Of a stretch of DNA of 64,000 bases, positions 1 to 6,832 are shown piece after piece (the stretch's first letter is position 1; the number at the start of each line of letters is the position of its first letter). The stretch is from an uncultured beta proteobacterium. Lineage in GTDB: Bacteria > Pseudomonadota > Gammaproteobacteria > Burkholderiales > Burkholderiaceae. The DNA lies in contig CAIQUZ010000109.1 in assembly GCA_903875135.1 (NCBI GenBank), positions 1 to 64,000 on the forward strand. Direction: 5' to 3'. A model generated the notes under the pieces. It was not told where the DNA came from, made no database searches, and worked only from the letters and a program-made list of their open reading frames with translations. Position numbers and translations under genes: made by a program.

Positions 1-1
1 A

Positions 2-124
2 ATTGCACATCGTGGATATGTCATGGAAACTGGTGTTATTTTGATGGAGGGAACTGGTAACGAATTGTTATCAAATGACCAGGTGCGAGGTAGTTATCTT
101 GGAATTAAATTAAAAGACGATTGA
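2..124 (+). CDS. livF: Branched-chain amino acid ABC transporter ATPase, C-terminal end (partial)
   Basis: The window opens inside the last 40 codons of an ABC ATPase; the 5' part lies outside. The frame from base 2 contains AHRGYVMETG, then LMEGTGNELL, then SYLGIKL, and ends with TGA at 122-124. The AHRGYV-E-G / EGTG-ELL / YLG pattern is the characteristic tail of LivF, the cytoplasmic ATPase of high-affinity branched-chain amino acid importers (LivFGHMK). The rest of a liv operon probably lies upstream on the same strand. Walker motifs are not in the window, so the call rests on the tail only; a LivF-like ATPase for another amide or amino acid substrate is possible. Confidence 0.8.
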   Translation: MAHRGYVMETGVILMEGTGNELLSNDQVRGSYLGIKLKDD

Positions 125-578
125 TCTTGCACTCCGACATGATGTTTCAATCGCTACTAGTACTGTAGATACTTTTTTGCCTAATATTTAGTCTATTAGG
201 AGGCGCTAGAGTAAAGGTAAACCTTTTACAGAACAGCTCAAGTAGATGCTTTAAGCAGGTAATTGAGCGTAGTTTTGAAGGCGAGATTTATGGCAACTAA
301 ATGCGCTGTCTAATTTTTATATTTAAAAAATATTTTCAATTTATTGTAGATATTTTTTTCTAAAAAAGAATGTATTTTCTTTTTTTCAACATCACCAATA
401 AAACATATAAAGTCAAGGTAGAGCTGATCGACTCTTAAAAATCTATTTAGACATATTTGTCTAGTAATTAGAATTCACTAGAGATTAATTAAACACCTGG
501 GGGAAATTATGGTTTATCCCTAGAGTAAATTTGTATTTTTTATAACTATACTAGTACAAAATTAATTAGGAGATTGAA
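125..578. other. Intergenic region without a convincing gene; AT-rich leader
   Basis: About 450 bp between the livF end and the SDR gene. I see only short open stretches, for example 21 codons directly after the livF stop and about 35 codons ending near 294, with no start signal and no recognisable family; they could be gene remnants but I cannot show it. Small dyads are AAAGGT-AA-ACCTTT at 213-226, an all A/T-type inverted repeat at 362-385 (AAAAAAGAA / TTCTTTTTT, 6-base loop) that could act as a weak terminator, and TAGACA-TATT-TGTCTA at 448-463. The promoter of the downstream cassette should lie in the AT-rich part after 300, but no clear -35/-10 pair stands out. Confidence 0.5.
448..463. 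promoter_or_regulatory. 16-bp inverted repeat, candidate operator of the SDR/ABC cassette
   Basis: TAGACA-TATT-TGTCTA is a perfect dyad with 6-base arms, about 115 bp upstream of the SDR start. A second looser dyad, CTAGT/ACTAG, spans 461-481. Position and symmetry fit a binding site for a dimeric repressor of the cassette. No regulator gene lies next to it in this window, so the cognate protein is unknown. Confidence 0.35.
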
Positions 579-1379
579 GTGTTGCGATTAAAAGATAAGG
601 TAGCAATTGTTACGGGTGGTGGAAGAGGTATCGGTCGAGATATTTCATTGGCTTATGCTAGAGAAGGTGCTCATGTGGTGGTGAGCGATATCGATCCAAA
701 TACTGCAAAGACGACATCAGATGATATTAAAAAATTAGGGCAAAAGAGTATTGATTGCCAGACTGATGTTTCTAAAGCAGCGGACATCAACGCAATGATT
801 GAAAAGACGATTAAAGAATACGGCAGGGTGGATATTCTCGTTAATAACGCGATGAGAATTGTTCCTGGAAAGCTTGAAGAGCTTCCTGAGGCGGCATGGG
901 ATACAACCATGAATATTGGATTAAAAGGGACTTTTTTAGCTAGTCAAGCTGCGGCCAAGCACATGATTCAACAAAAATCGGGTTGTATTGTGAATATATC
1001 CTCTATAGCTGGCTTATTTCCTTATAACTGGGCTGGTTCTTACAGTGTTGTAAAGGCCGGCATCATTATGTTAACAAAATTACAGGCGATGGAATGGGCT
1101 CCTTATGGCATTCGTTCTAATGCAATTACTCCCGGATATATTAGAACGCCGGGAACTGAAGGTATGTATGGAGATCCTGTGATTTTTGAAGGTCGTCGCA
1201 AAGGTGTTCCTATGGGAAGGGTTGGAAGTGGAGATGATATTACGGGTGTAGCTATATTTTTAGCCAGTGATGACTCTCAATATACAACGGGAAGTGTTGT
1301 TGGTGCAGATGGAGGTCAAGCGGTTGGTTATTTCTTATCTGTGCCAGGGCGAAGATTTTCAGGGGGTAGCGTTGAATAG
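579..1379 (+). CDS. SDR-family NAD(P)-dependent oxidoreductase
   Basis: A classical short-chain dehydrogenase of 266 residues. The cofactor motif TGGGRGIG is at residues 12-19, the acidic D37 after the second strand suggests NAD preference, NNA is at 89-91, and the catalytic set is S141/S142, Y155 and K159 (YSVVK). NNAM replaces the more usual NNAG. The start is GTG at 579, decided by AGGAGA at 568-573 with a 5-base spacer. It is the first gene of a cassette with a binding protein, permease and ATPase 55 bp downstream, so it probably oxidises a polyol, sugar or hydroxy acid imported by that transporter. The substrate cannot be read from the sequence. Confidence 0.88.
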   Translation: MLRLKDKVAIVTGGGRGIGRDISLAYAREGAHVVVSDIDPNTAKTTSDDIKKLGQKSIDCQTDVSKAADINAMIEKTIKEYGRVDILVNNAMRIVPGKLEELPEAAWDTTMNIGLKGTFLASQAAAKHMIQQKSGCIVNISSIAGLFPYNWAGSYSVVKAGIIMLTKLQAMEWAPYGIRSNAITPGYIRTPGTEGMYGDPVIFEGRRKGVPMGRVGSGDDITGVAIFLASDDSQYTTGSVVGADGGQAVGYFLSVPGRRFSGGSVE

Positions 1380-1434
1380 GCTTAGCGGAGATTAATTAAT
1401 ATCAATTGACTTAACTTTTATTAGGGAGATATGC

Positions 1435-2427
1435 ATGAAACTTCTCAGATTATTTGGAGCACTTGTTTTATCTTTAAGTTTTTTAGTTGAGGCGGCTGAT
1501 ATTGATCTCATTAAGAGGCCAGCAAAACCCAGTAAAACATATACGGTTGGGATTTTAGAGCCCAATATGGCGATTCCTCACTTTGTGGCCCAATCGTATG
1601 GTTTTATCGATGAGGCCCAAAATTTAGGGGTGAAATTTATTATTTACGATGCCGGTGAGCATAAAAATATAGCAAAACAAGTTTCTCAAATGGAGGATTT
1701 GATTGCTAGTAAAGTAGACGTCATTTGTATTGTGCCTGGAACATCAGTTACGGCAATGGCGCAAATTGATCAAGCTATAGCTGCGGGCATACCCGTAGTG
1801 AACGTCAATATTATGAGTGATAATCAAAAAGTTCTTGGGCGCATTAGGTCTGATGATTATGAGCAAGGACGACTACAAGCCGAATTTATGGTTAAAGCTT
1901 TAAATGGTAAAGGTAATGTTGTCATGATGAATGGTGTTAGTGGAACAAGCGCATTCGTCAATCGATCTAAGGGGTTTTTAGATTATGTAGCAAAATATCC
2001 CGACATAAAAATCTTGTCTCAACAATGGACTCCCAATGCAACTGACCGTGGACTTAAGTTGATGGAAGATTGGAGTCAGGCGTTTGTAAAGATTGACGGT
2101 GTCTATACCGGCGCCGATCGTTTGGCGATTGGTGCCGCTCAGGTGTTAAAAGCACAAGGTAAAAAGCCCGGCGAAGTTATCATAACAACTGTCGACTATA
2201 ACGATGATACAGAACGGTTTGTGCGGGAGGGTTGGATCTCTGCTGCCATGGCGCAATCGCCGGTATTAATGGGGCGTTGGGGAATTCGTGTAGCTTTGGC
2301 AGCACTCCAGAAACAACCTATTCCAGAAAAATTGTTTACACCAAATTTTGTGATGACAAAAGATAATGCAGACACTGTCGATATGACTCTTATACGGCAG
2401 CCCAAAGGATGGCGTCCACCAATTTAA
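1435..2427 (+). CDS. Periplasmic substrate-binding protein, TorT/RbsB-like
   Basis: A 330-residue type I periplasmic binding protein with a Sec signal peptide (KLLRLFGALVLSLSFLVEA, likely cleaved after A20). Stretches such as VGILEPNMAIPHFVAQSYGF, IVPGTSVTAM and VYTGADRLAIGAAQVLKAQG are of the type found in TorT-like and ribose-type binding proteins. ATG at 1435 has AGGGAGA at 1423-1429. In enterobacteria TorT is the periplasmic sensor partner of the TorS kinase; here the gene is followed by an ABC permease and ATPase and preceded by a dehydrogenase, so transport is the more likely role. The ligand is unknown; a sugar or polyol is inferred from the permease family. Confidence 0.82.
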   Translation: MKLLRLFGALVLSLSFLVEAADIDLIKRPAKPSKTYTVGILEPNMAIPHFVAQSYGFIDEAQNLGVKFIIYDAGEHKNIAKQVSQMEDLIASKVDVICIVPGTSVTAMAQIDQAIAAGIPVVNVNIMSDNQKVLGRIRSDDYEQGRLQAEFMVKALNGKGNVVMMNGVSGTSAFVNRSKGFLDYVAKYPDIKILSQQWTPNATDRGLKLMEDWSQAFVKIDGVYTGADRLAIGAAQVLKAQGKKPGEVIITTVDYNDDTERFVREGWISAAMAQSPVLMGRWGIRVALAALQKQPIPEKLFTPNFVMTKDNADTVDMTLIRQPKGWRPPI

Positions 2428-2475
2428 TCATGAGGTTGATTAAAAAATACATTCAATTTATTGTGGAAATTTTTG

Positions 2476-3459
2476 ATGAGTGACGCTATTGATTCAATGA
2501 AATCAAATCATTCCAGCTTAGCAAGTAGATTTGTTAATTCGCCATATTTAACGAGTATCGGATTAGTTGGAGTGATTTTAGCTATGGCTGTAATATTTTC
2601 CATGCTCAATCACAATTTTTATAGTAGTACTAATTTGCGCAACGTTGCTCGTCAAACATCTATATTAGGCATTGTTGCATGTGGCCAAACAATGATTATT
2701 TTATCTGGAGGGTTTGATCTTTCTGTCGGTATGGTGATAGGACTAATCAGTGTTGTGAGTTCGATGGTGATGGTTGATTATGGCTTGTGGGCAGGCGTTA
2801 TTACTGGAATATTGTTGGGGATGACCATAGGAATGTTCAATGGTTTTATGGTTGCTAAAGCTGGTCTACCGGCCTTTATTGTGACACTAGCTATGTATTC
2901 TGCTGCAAGAGGATTAGCCCTCATTATTTCTGGTGGATTACCGATTACTGATATGCCTTCTGCATTTAGTTTTTTAGGTGCAGGTCAGCTATTCACCATT
3001 CCAATTCCTGCGGTAATTGCTGGATTGGTTTTTATTTTCTGCGCCTTACTCATGAAAAAAACCAAATTTGGAAAACATATTTATTCGATTGGTGGAAATG
3101 AACACGCTGCGTTGTATTCTGGCGTGCCAGTTATCAATATGAAAATCTGGATTTGGACATTACACGGGGCATTGATCGGGCTAGCAACTTTAGTTCTAAC
3201 TTCACGTGCCGTATCTGGACATGCCACTTTAGGAGAAGGTTTAGAGTTGGAGTCAATTGCAGCGACTGTCATCGGTGGAACAACCTTAGGTGGTGGTAAG
3301 GGGAGTATTACTAATACTTTTTTAGGTGTTGTTGCAATGGGCATATTGACTAACGGGTTAAATCTTATCAATGTATCGAGTTATTACCAGATGGTTTTAA
3401 TTGGTGTCATTATTGCAGGAGCGGTATTCATAGATCAGTTGCGATCCCATAAGTCCTAA
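2476..3459 (+). CDS. ABC transporter permease, RbsC/monosaccharide type
   Basis: An inner-membrane permease of about 327 residues with many hydrophobic helices and typical RbsC-family segments: ILGIVACGQTMIILSGGFDL near residue 65, GLPAFIVTLAM, and VIGGTTLGGGKGSITNTFLG near the C-terminus. It should form the channel for the substrate delivered by the preceding binding protein, powered by the following ATPase 16 bp downstream. I chose ATG at 2476 with GGAA at 2465-2468 seven bases upstream; a TTG at 2461 is in frame but has no better ribosome-binding site. Carbohydrate uptake (CUT2 class) is family knowledge; the particular substrate is not determined. Confidence 0.88.
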   Translation: MSDAIDSMKSNHSSLASRFVNSPYLTSIGLVGVILAMAVIFSMLNHNFYSSTNLRNVARQTSILGIVACGQTMIILSGGFDLSVGMVIGLISVVSSMVMVDYGLWAGVITGILLGMTIGMFNGFMVAKAGLPAFIVTLAMYSAARGLALIISGGLPITDMPSAFSFLGAGQLFTIPIPAVIAGLVFIFCALLMKKTKFGKHIYSIGGNEHAALYSGVPVINMKIWIWTLHGALIGLATLVLTSRAVSGHATLGEGLELESIAATVIGGTTLGGGKGSITNTFLGVVAMGILTNGLNLINVSSYYQMVLIGVIIAGAVFIDQLRSHKS

Positions 3460-3475
3460 CCTTTATAAATGAACG

Positions 3476-4234
3476 ATGAATACTTCTGAATTAGATATTC
3501 CCTTGATTGAAATGCGAGGAATCACTAAATCTTTTGGTGCTGTTCAAGCATTGCGTGGTGCAAATTTACGACTTATGCATAATGAGGTCCTTGGTTTAGT
3601 TGGCGATAATGCTGCTGGTAAATCTACACTCATGAAAATATTAACGGGTGTACATCAATTAGATGGTGGAGAAATTTTATTTGAGAAAGATAAAATTAGT
3701 TTTGATTCTCCAAGAGATTCAAGGGCAAAGGGGATTGAGATGATCTACCAAAACTTGGCTCTTGCACCGAATTTAGATGTGGTCTCCAATGTTTTTTTGG
3801 GGAGAGAAAAATCAACTGGTGTAGTTAGTAAATTATTAGGTTGGCTTGATGAAGATTTAATGGAAAAAGAAACAAGAGAACTTCTTAATCGTTTGAAGAT
3901 TAATATCCAATCATTAAGGGTTAATGTCGAGCGAATGTCAGGAGGTCAACAACAAGCCGTTGCAATTGCAAGAGCAGTGGCCTTTCAGGCGCGAGTTGTC
4001 ATCATGGATGAGCCAACGGCAGCACTAGCTGTAAAAGAAGCTGGGAAGGTGTTAGATATCATTAATCATTTGAGGGATTCAGGCGTTTCAGTGATTGTGA
4101 TAAGTCATCGCCTACAGGATATTTTTGATGTGGCTGACAGAGTCATGGTTTTGCGAAGTGGCGAAACCATTGCTGATGAAAAAGTTGCTGATACAAGTAT
4201 GGATAAGATCGTAAAATATATTGTCGGTGGTTAA
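3476..4234 (+). CDS. ABC transporter ATP-binding protein, single-domain RbsA/FrcA type
   Basis: A 252-residue ATPase with Walker A GDNAAGKST at 43-51, Q-loop Q92, signature MSGGQQQ at 154-160, Walker B VVIMDEP at 174-180 and H-loop H211. The GDN-AGKST form of the P-loop and the SGGQQQ signature are typical of CUT2 sugar ATPases. Most RbsA-type proteins are duplicated tandem ATPases of about 500 residues; this one has a single domain, as in FrcA, so it should work as a homodimer. It closes the SDR/binding protein/permease/ATPase cassette; no regulator or further catabolic gene follows before the strand change. Confidence 0.9.
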   Translation: MNTSELDIPLIEMRGITKSFGAVQALRGANLRLMHNEVLGLVGDNAAGKSTLMKILTGVHQLDGGEILFEKDKISFDSPRDSRAKGIEMIYQNLALAPNLDVVSNVFLGREKSTGVVSKLLGWLDEDLMEKETRELLNRLKINIQSLRVNVERMSGGQQQAVAIARAVAFQARVVIMDEPTAALAVKEAGKVLDIINHLRDSGVSVIVISHRLQDIFDVADRVMVLRSGETIADEKVADTSMDKIVKYIVGG

Positions 4235-4399
4235 TGATTAGATGACTTCGTTAAATAAGTAAGCAAGCCCGTTATGGATCTTGGCCTCACGATTCATGCA
4301 TGACCAATAATTTTAAGTATTGCTAAAGTATTTTCGAGTGGTGTCAGGTAGATTTTTTCTGTTGTCAAACCGGATGAATATGCCTAAAAGATTCATTTG

Positions 4400-4428
4400 T
4401 TGACTACAATCATGGTTTGAAATATTCA
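4400..4428 (+). promoter_or_regulatory. Candidate promoter for the small membrane protein
   Basis: TTGACT (4400-4405), 17-base spacer, TATTCA (4423-4428). The -35 is close to consensus, the -10 is weak. It lies about 85 bp upstream of the membrane protein start in a 277-bp gap that holds no other gene; the gap also contains TCATGCATGA (4294-4303) and two crossing complementary segment pairs at 4366-4429. Confidence 0.28.
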
Positions 4429-4511
4429 TTCTATGTCCAACTTACATTCTATTTTTAGGAGAACTTCTGTCTGTTTTCTTTGCGTCTAGAGCTTGAAGAG
4501 GTGAATGATTC

Positions 4512-4832
4512 ATGATTTTAGCTTTACAAAAACTCTATCAAAGCCCCTCCGTTTTTAAAAGGTTAGCCGCCATCTTGCTGATAGATATCATCGCTGTTGC
4601 TTTGTTAATTGCTTTTGGTATTTTGATTCAATTAGGAGAGGATCGTGGTTGGGGCATTGCTTTTGGAATGATCTTATTTCCGATGTCTATTTTTGGGCTT
4701 TTAATTATCAATGTAGTGATGATAATTACCGTTGCGAGAACCACCACTCAACGATTGATTGCCTTGGCAATAGTGTTTGGGATATGGTATTTTCTAGTAA
4801 AAGTCATGAAAGTGACATTCCTGCAGTTTTGA
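4512..4832 (+). CDS. Small integral membrane protein of unknown function
   Basis: A 106-residue hydrophobic protein that I do not recognise. Three membrane segments are visible at about residues 18-42, 48-74 and 80-100, separated by short charged loops (EDRG near 43-46, ARTTTQR near 74-80). ATG at 4512 has AGAGGTG at 4497-4503, which supports translation. It stands alone between the ABC cassette and tRNA-Asn. Reading frame length, ribosome-binding site and regular hydrophobicity make it a likely real gene; no function can be assigned. Confidence 0.6.
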   Translation: MILALQKLYQSPSVFKRLAAILLIDIIAVALLIAFGILIQLGEDRGWGIAFGMILFPMSIFGLLIINVVMIITVARTTTQRLIALAIVFGIWYFLVKVMKVTFLQF

Positions 4833-4922
4833 AATGCATTTAAGCAATGTCGTGAAATGTAATTGAAAGAATGCCAAGATTTAATATCTTGAAACTAAGC
4901 GATATTCACTTAATTTGTATTT

Positions 4923-4998
4923 TGGCTCCCCGACCTGGACTCGAACCAGGGACCTGCGGATTAACAGTCCGTCGCTCTACCAACTGAGCTATCAGGGA
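4923..4998 (-). tRNA. tRNA-Asn (anticodon GTT)
   Basis: On the minus strand the sequence folds as a 76-nt tRNA. The acceptor arms TCCCTGA and TCGGGGA pair with one G-U, the T-stem is CCTGG/CCAGG around TTCGAGT, the anticodon loop is CTGTTAA giving GTT (Asn), the discriminator base is G, and CCA is encoded at 4923-4925. Confidence 0.96.
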
Positions 4999-5008
4999 AT
5001 AAAGCGTT

Positions 5009-5038
5009 ATTATAGCTTTTTTTCTAACATCTTCGCAA
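5009..5038 (-). promoter_or_regulatory. Probable sigma70-type promoter of tRNA-Asn
   Basis: Reading the minus strand, TTGCGA (5038-5033), an 18-base spacer and a perfect TATAAT (5014-5009) lie directly upstream of the tRNA 5' end at 4998. Transcription should start within a few bases of the mature 5' end, so the leader would be very short. Confidence 0.5.
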
Positions 5039-5054
5039 CTTTAATAAAAATGAT

Positions 5055-5492
5055 ATGCATATTGAGCTCTATCCTTGGAAAATTGCACAGAGTATTTCTC
5101 TGCCGATCCGCATAGAAGTATTCGTGCATGAGCAGGGTGTTCCTTTGGAGATCGAGCAAGATATCGATGATATTTCTGCACTTCATGCCATCTTAGTTAA
5201 CGATGGAATCGCTATCGGTACTGGTCGCTTATTTCAGGAGGATAGAGAATCAACAACTTATATGATTGGACGAGTATGCATTTTAAAAAGTTATCGTCAA
5301 CAAGGCGGTGGTCTGCTCATCATGAAATCTTTAATTAAAGAGGCTCAACATCTTGGCGCTACTCAGTGTCAAATTCATGCGCAAGTAAGCAGTCAATTTT
5401 TTTATGAGAGATTAGGCTTTATTTCAACTTCAGTAATCTTTATGGAAGCTGGTATTGAGCATATGTTGATGCGTTTAACAATGCCTCAATAA
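5055..5492 (+). CDS. GNAT-family N-acetyltransferase (ElaA/YjcF-like)
   Basis: A 145-residue GNAT protein. The N-terminal IRIEVFVHEQGVPLEIEQD segment is typical of the ElaA/YjcF group, followed by GTGRLF (strand before the pyrophosphate loop), the acetyl-CoA loop region VCILKSYRQQGGGLLIMK near residues 74-91, and FYERLGF near 115-121. It presumably transfers an acetyl group to a small amine or protein in the cytoplasm; the substrate is unknown. The loop reads RQQGGGLLI rather than the canonical RGxGxG/A. Its 3' end overlaps the opposing Nudix gene by 18 bp (5475-5492), tail to tail. Confidence 0.85.
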   Translation: MHIELYPWKIAQSISLPIRIEVFVHEQGVPLEIEQDIDDISALHAILVNDGIAIGTGRLFQEDRESTTYMIGRVCILKSYRQQGGGLLIMKSLIKEAQHLGATQCQIHAQVSSQFFYERLGFISTSVIFMEAGIEHMLMRLTMPQ

Positions 5493-6302
5493 AAAATCAG
5501 CTGTTACAACGCCCGCATCGATAGTAAATTGCTCTGTCAATACATGATGAAGTGCTTCTTCATATTCAAATAGATAAAATTCGCTGACTTCATTATCTTG
5601 ATTTTGAGGTTGGAAATTGACAGGCAATTCTAGATCATAGGTATATAAAGTCTCATGGTGTAAGCTGCCGTCTTCGATACCCCTACGAATCGTTACTGAA
5701 CTAATCGGTTGGATATGTAGAGATTGATCAGCGTTTATCCCCGCCTCTTCCCATAGTTCTCTAACGACGCAATTAAAGAGGGTTTCATTCGCACTCAGAC
5801 CGCCAGCCGTGATGTTATCTAAAAGGCCTGGATCAATTTGTTTTGTATGACTTCTGCGGGCAATCCACACTTGACCACTAGCTTGGTATCCATTGACATG
5901 AACAGCGCGACTATGAAACCCCATACTTCTGAAAAAAGTTCTTTCAACCCGAAATCGTTCAAGTTGGTGCTCATCGATAAATGAAAAATCCTCATCACGC
6001 CATCCTTGGATTAGCTGAATATCTCGTAGATGTTCAGCTAGGATACGTAACTCAATACTCAGTTGATAGGGGGGGGCTTGGGTCATTAGAATTTTTTGAT
6101 TAGCGCAATGAATCAATTGCAGATCCTGATCTTCTTGATGAATAAAATCTTGCAAAGCCGAAAAAATTTCAGGGCTTACATGACCAATCATTTGGTCCAT
6201 AAAAAAAACAGGCAATAAATCTGTTGGAATATTTCGGTAGGCAGTTTCAATAATTTCTGTCAATGCCGATCTTGCACTAATATTCATTTTAAATTGAGCC
6301 AT
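5475..6302 (-). CDS. DUF4743/Nudix hydrolase (thiamine-diphosphate-derivative type)
   Basis: A 275-residue protein with a perfect Nudix box GX5EX7REUXEEXGU at residues 167-189 (G167, E173, R181-E182, E185-E186, G188). The N-terminal 120 residues match the DUF4743 module that precedes the Nudix fold in a family related to the Nudix part of eukaryotic thiamine pyrophosphokinase proteins; characterised members hydrolyse oxidised or damaged thiamine diphosphates. A role in metabolite repair is inferred from that family. There is no thiamine gene in the neighbourhood. A run of eight G on the plus strand (6069-6076, Pro codons 77-78) sits inside the gene. A weak purine-rich site precedes ATG at 6302. 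Confidence 0.85.
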   Translation of the reverse strand: MAQFKMNISARSALTEIIETAYRNIPTDLLPVFFMDQMIGHVSPEIFSALQDFIHQEDQDLQLIHCANQKILMTQAPPYQLSIELRILAEHLRDIQLIQGWRDEDFSFIDEHQLERFRVERTFFRSMGFHSRAVHVNGYQASGQVWIARRSHTKQIDPGLLDNITAGGLSANETLFNCVVRELWEEAGINADQSLHIQPISSVTIRRGIEDGSLHHETLYTYDLELPVNFQPQNQDNEVSEFYLFEYEEALHHVLTEQFTIDAGVVTADFLLRHC

Positions 6303-6393
6303 ATTTATTTTTTCTCTTAAGGATTTACCCTAGTTTGTTCTTACTAGATGATAAATATCACCTCGTAAAAAATGTTGTCGTCAATCAATTTAT

Positions 6394-6413
6394 TTTTTTA
6401 ACTGCTTAAAAAA
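6394..6413. repeat. AT-rich inverted repeat
   Basis: TTTTTTAA-CTGC-TTAAAAAA, perfect 8-base arms with a 4-base loop, about 55 bp before the DnaA-box pair in the same AT-rich gap. It could be a bidirectional weak terminator or an unwinding-prone element; the sequence alone does not decide. Confidence 0.35.
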
Positions 6414-6467
6414 GTAGCAAGCCAGCTCTATCCCCAATACGCATAGCTATTTTATGTTTTTTTCACG

Positions 6468-6494
6468 ACTTATCCACAATAGTTGTGGATAAGT
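6468..6494. promoter_or_regulatory. Pair of perfect inverted DnaA boxes, also a terminator-like hairpin
   Basis: TTATCCACA at 6470-6478 and TGTGGATAA at 6484-6492 are two exact consensus DnaA boxes in inverted orientation, 5 bp apart. The dyad extends to 12-bp arms (6468-6479 / 6483-6494) with a TAG loop and is followed on the plus strand by T5-G-T7, so it also has the form of a Rho-independent terminator. No plus-strand gene ends close upstream, and no T-run follows on the minus strand where tRNA-Arg is read, which makes a pure terminator role less obvious. A weaker box-like CTATCCCCA is at 6428-6436. Confidence 0.55.
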
Positions 6495-6578
6495 TTTTGT
6501 TTTTTTATTGAATTGCGGATTGACACAGTTATTTTTTTCTATTAAAGAAATATCAGCCAAGTAAAAATCCGGTCATCT

Positions 6579-6653
6579 TGGTATCCCCGACTGGAGTCGA
6601 ACCAGTATCTAGCCCTTAGGAGGGGCTTATTCTATCCATTGAACTACGGAGAC
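6579..6653 (-). tRNA. tRNA-Arg (anticodon CCT)
   Basis: A 75-nt minus-strand cloverleaf. Acceptor arms GTCTCCG and CGGGGAT pair with two G-U pairs, the anticodon stem AGCCC/GGGCT encloses loop CTCCTAA with anticodon CCT (reads AGG), the T-arm is ACTGG/CCAGT around TTCGACT, the discriminator is A, and CCA is encoded at 6579-6581. Confidence 0.95.
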
Positions 6654-6832
6654 AACAATATGTATTGTAATTGTTCTCTAAAAAAATTATTAAAGTATTT
6701 GATCTATAACGTATTTTTTATTGAATGTATGAGTATCTTCGTTTCGTCTTGGTATCTTGATAACATTTATTTTAGTAACCCCAATGCTTCATAATTTTAT
6801 GGTGATTCATATTCAAGATACAATTTCGTACT

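Noticed and set aside
125-300. Short coding gene after livF
   Set aside because: The open stretches are 21 and about 35 codons, lack start signals and match no family I recognise.
4649-4843. 64-codon ORF overlapping the small membrane protein
   Set aside because: It is in another frame of the 4512 gene, has no ribosome-binding site and a non-protein-like composition.
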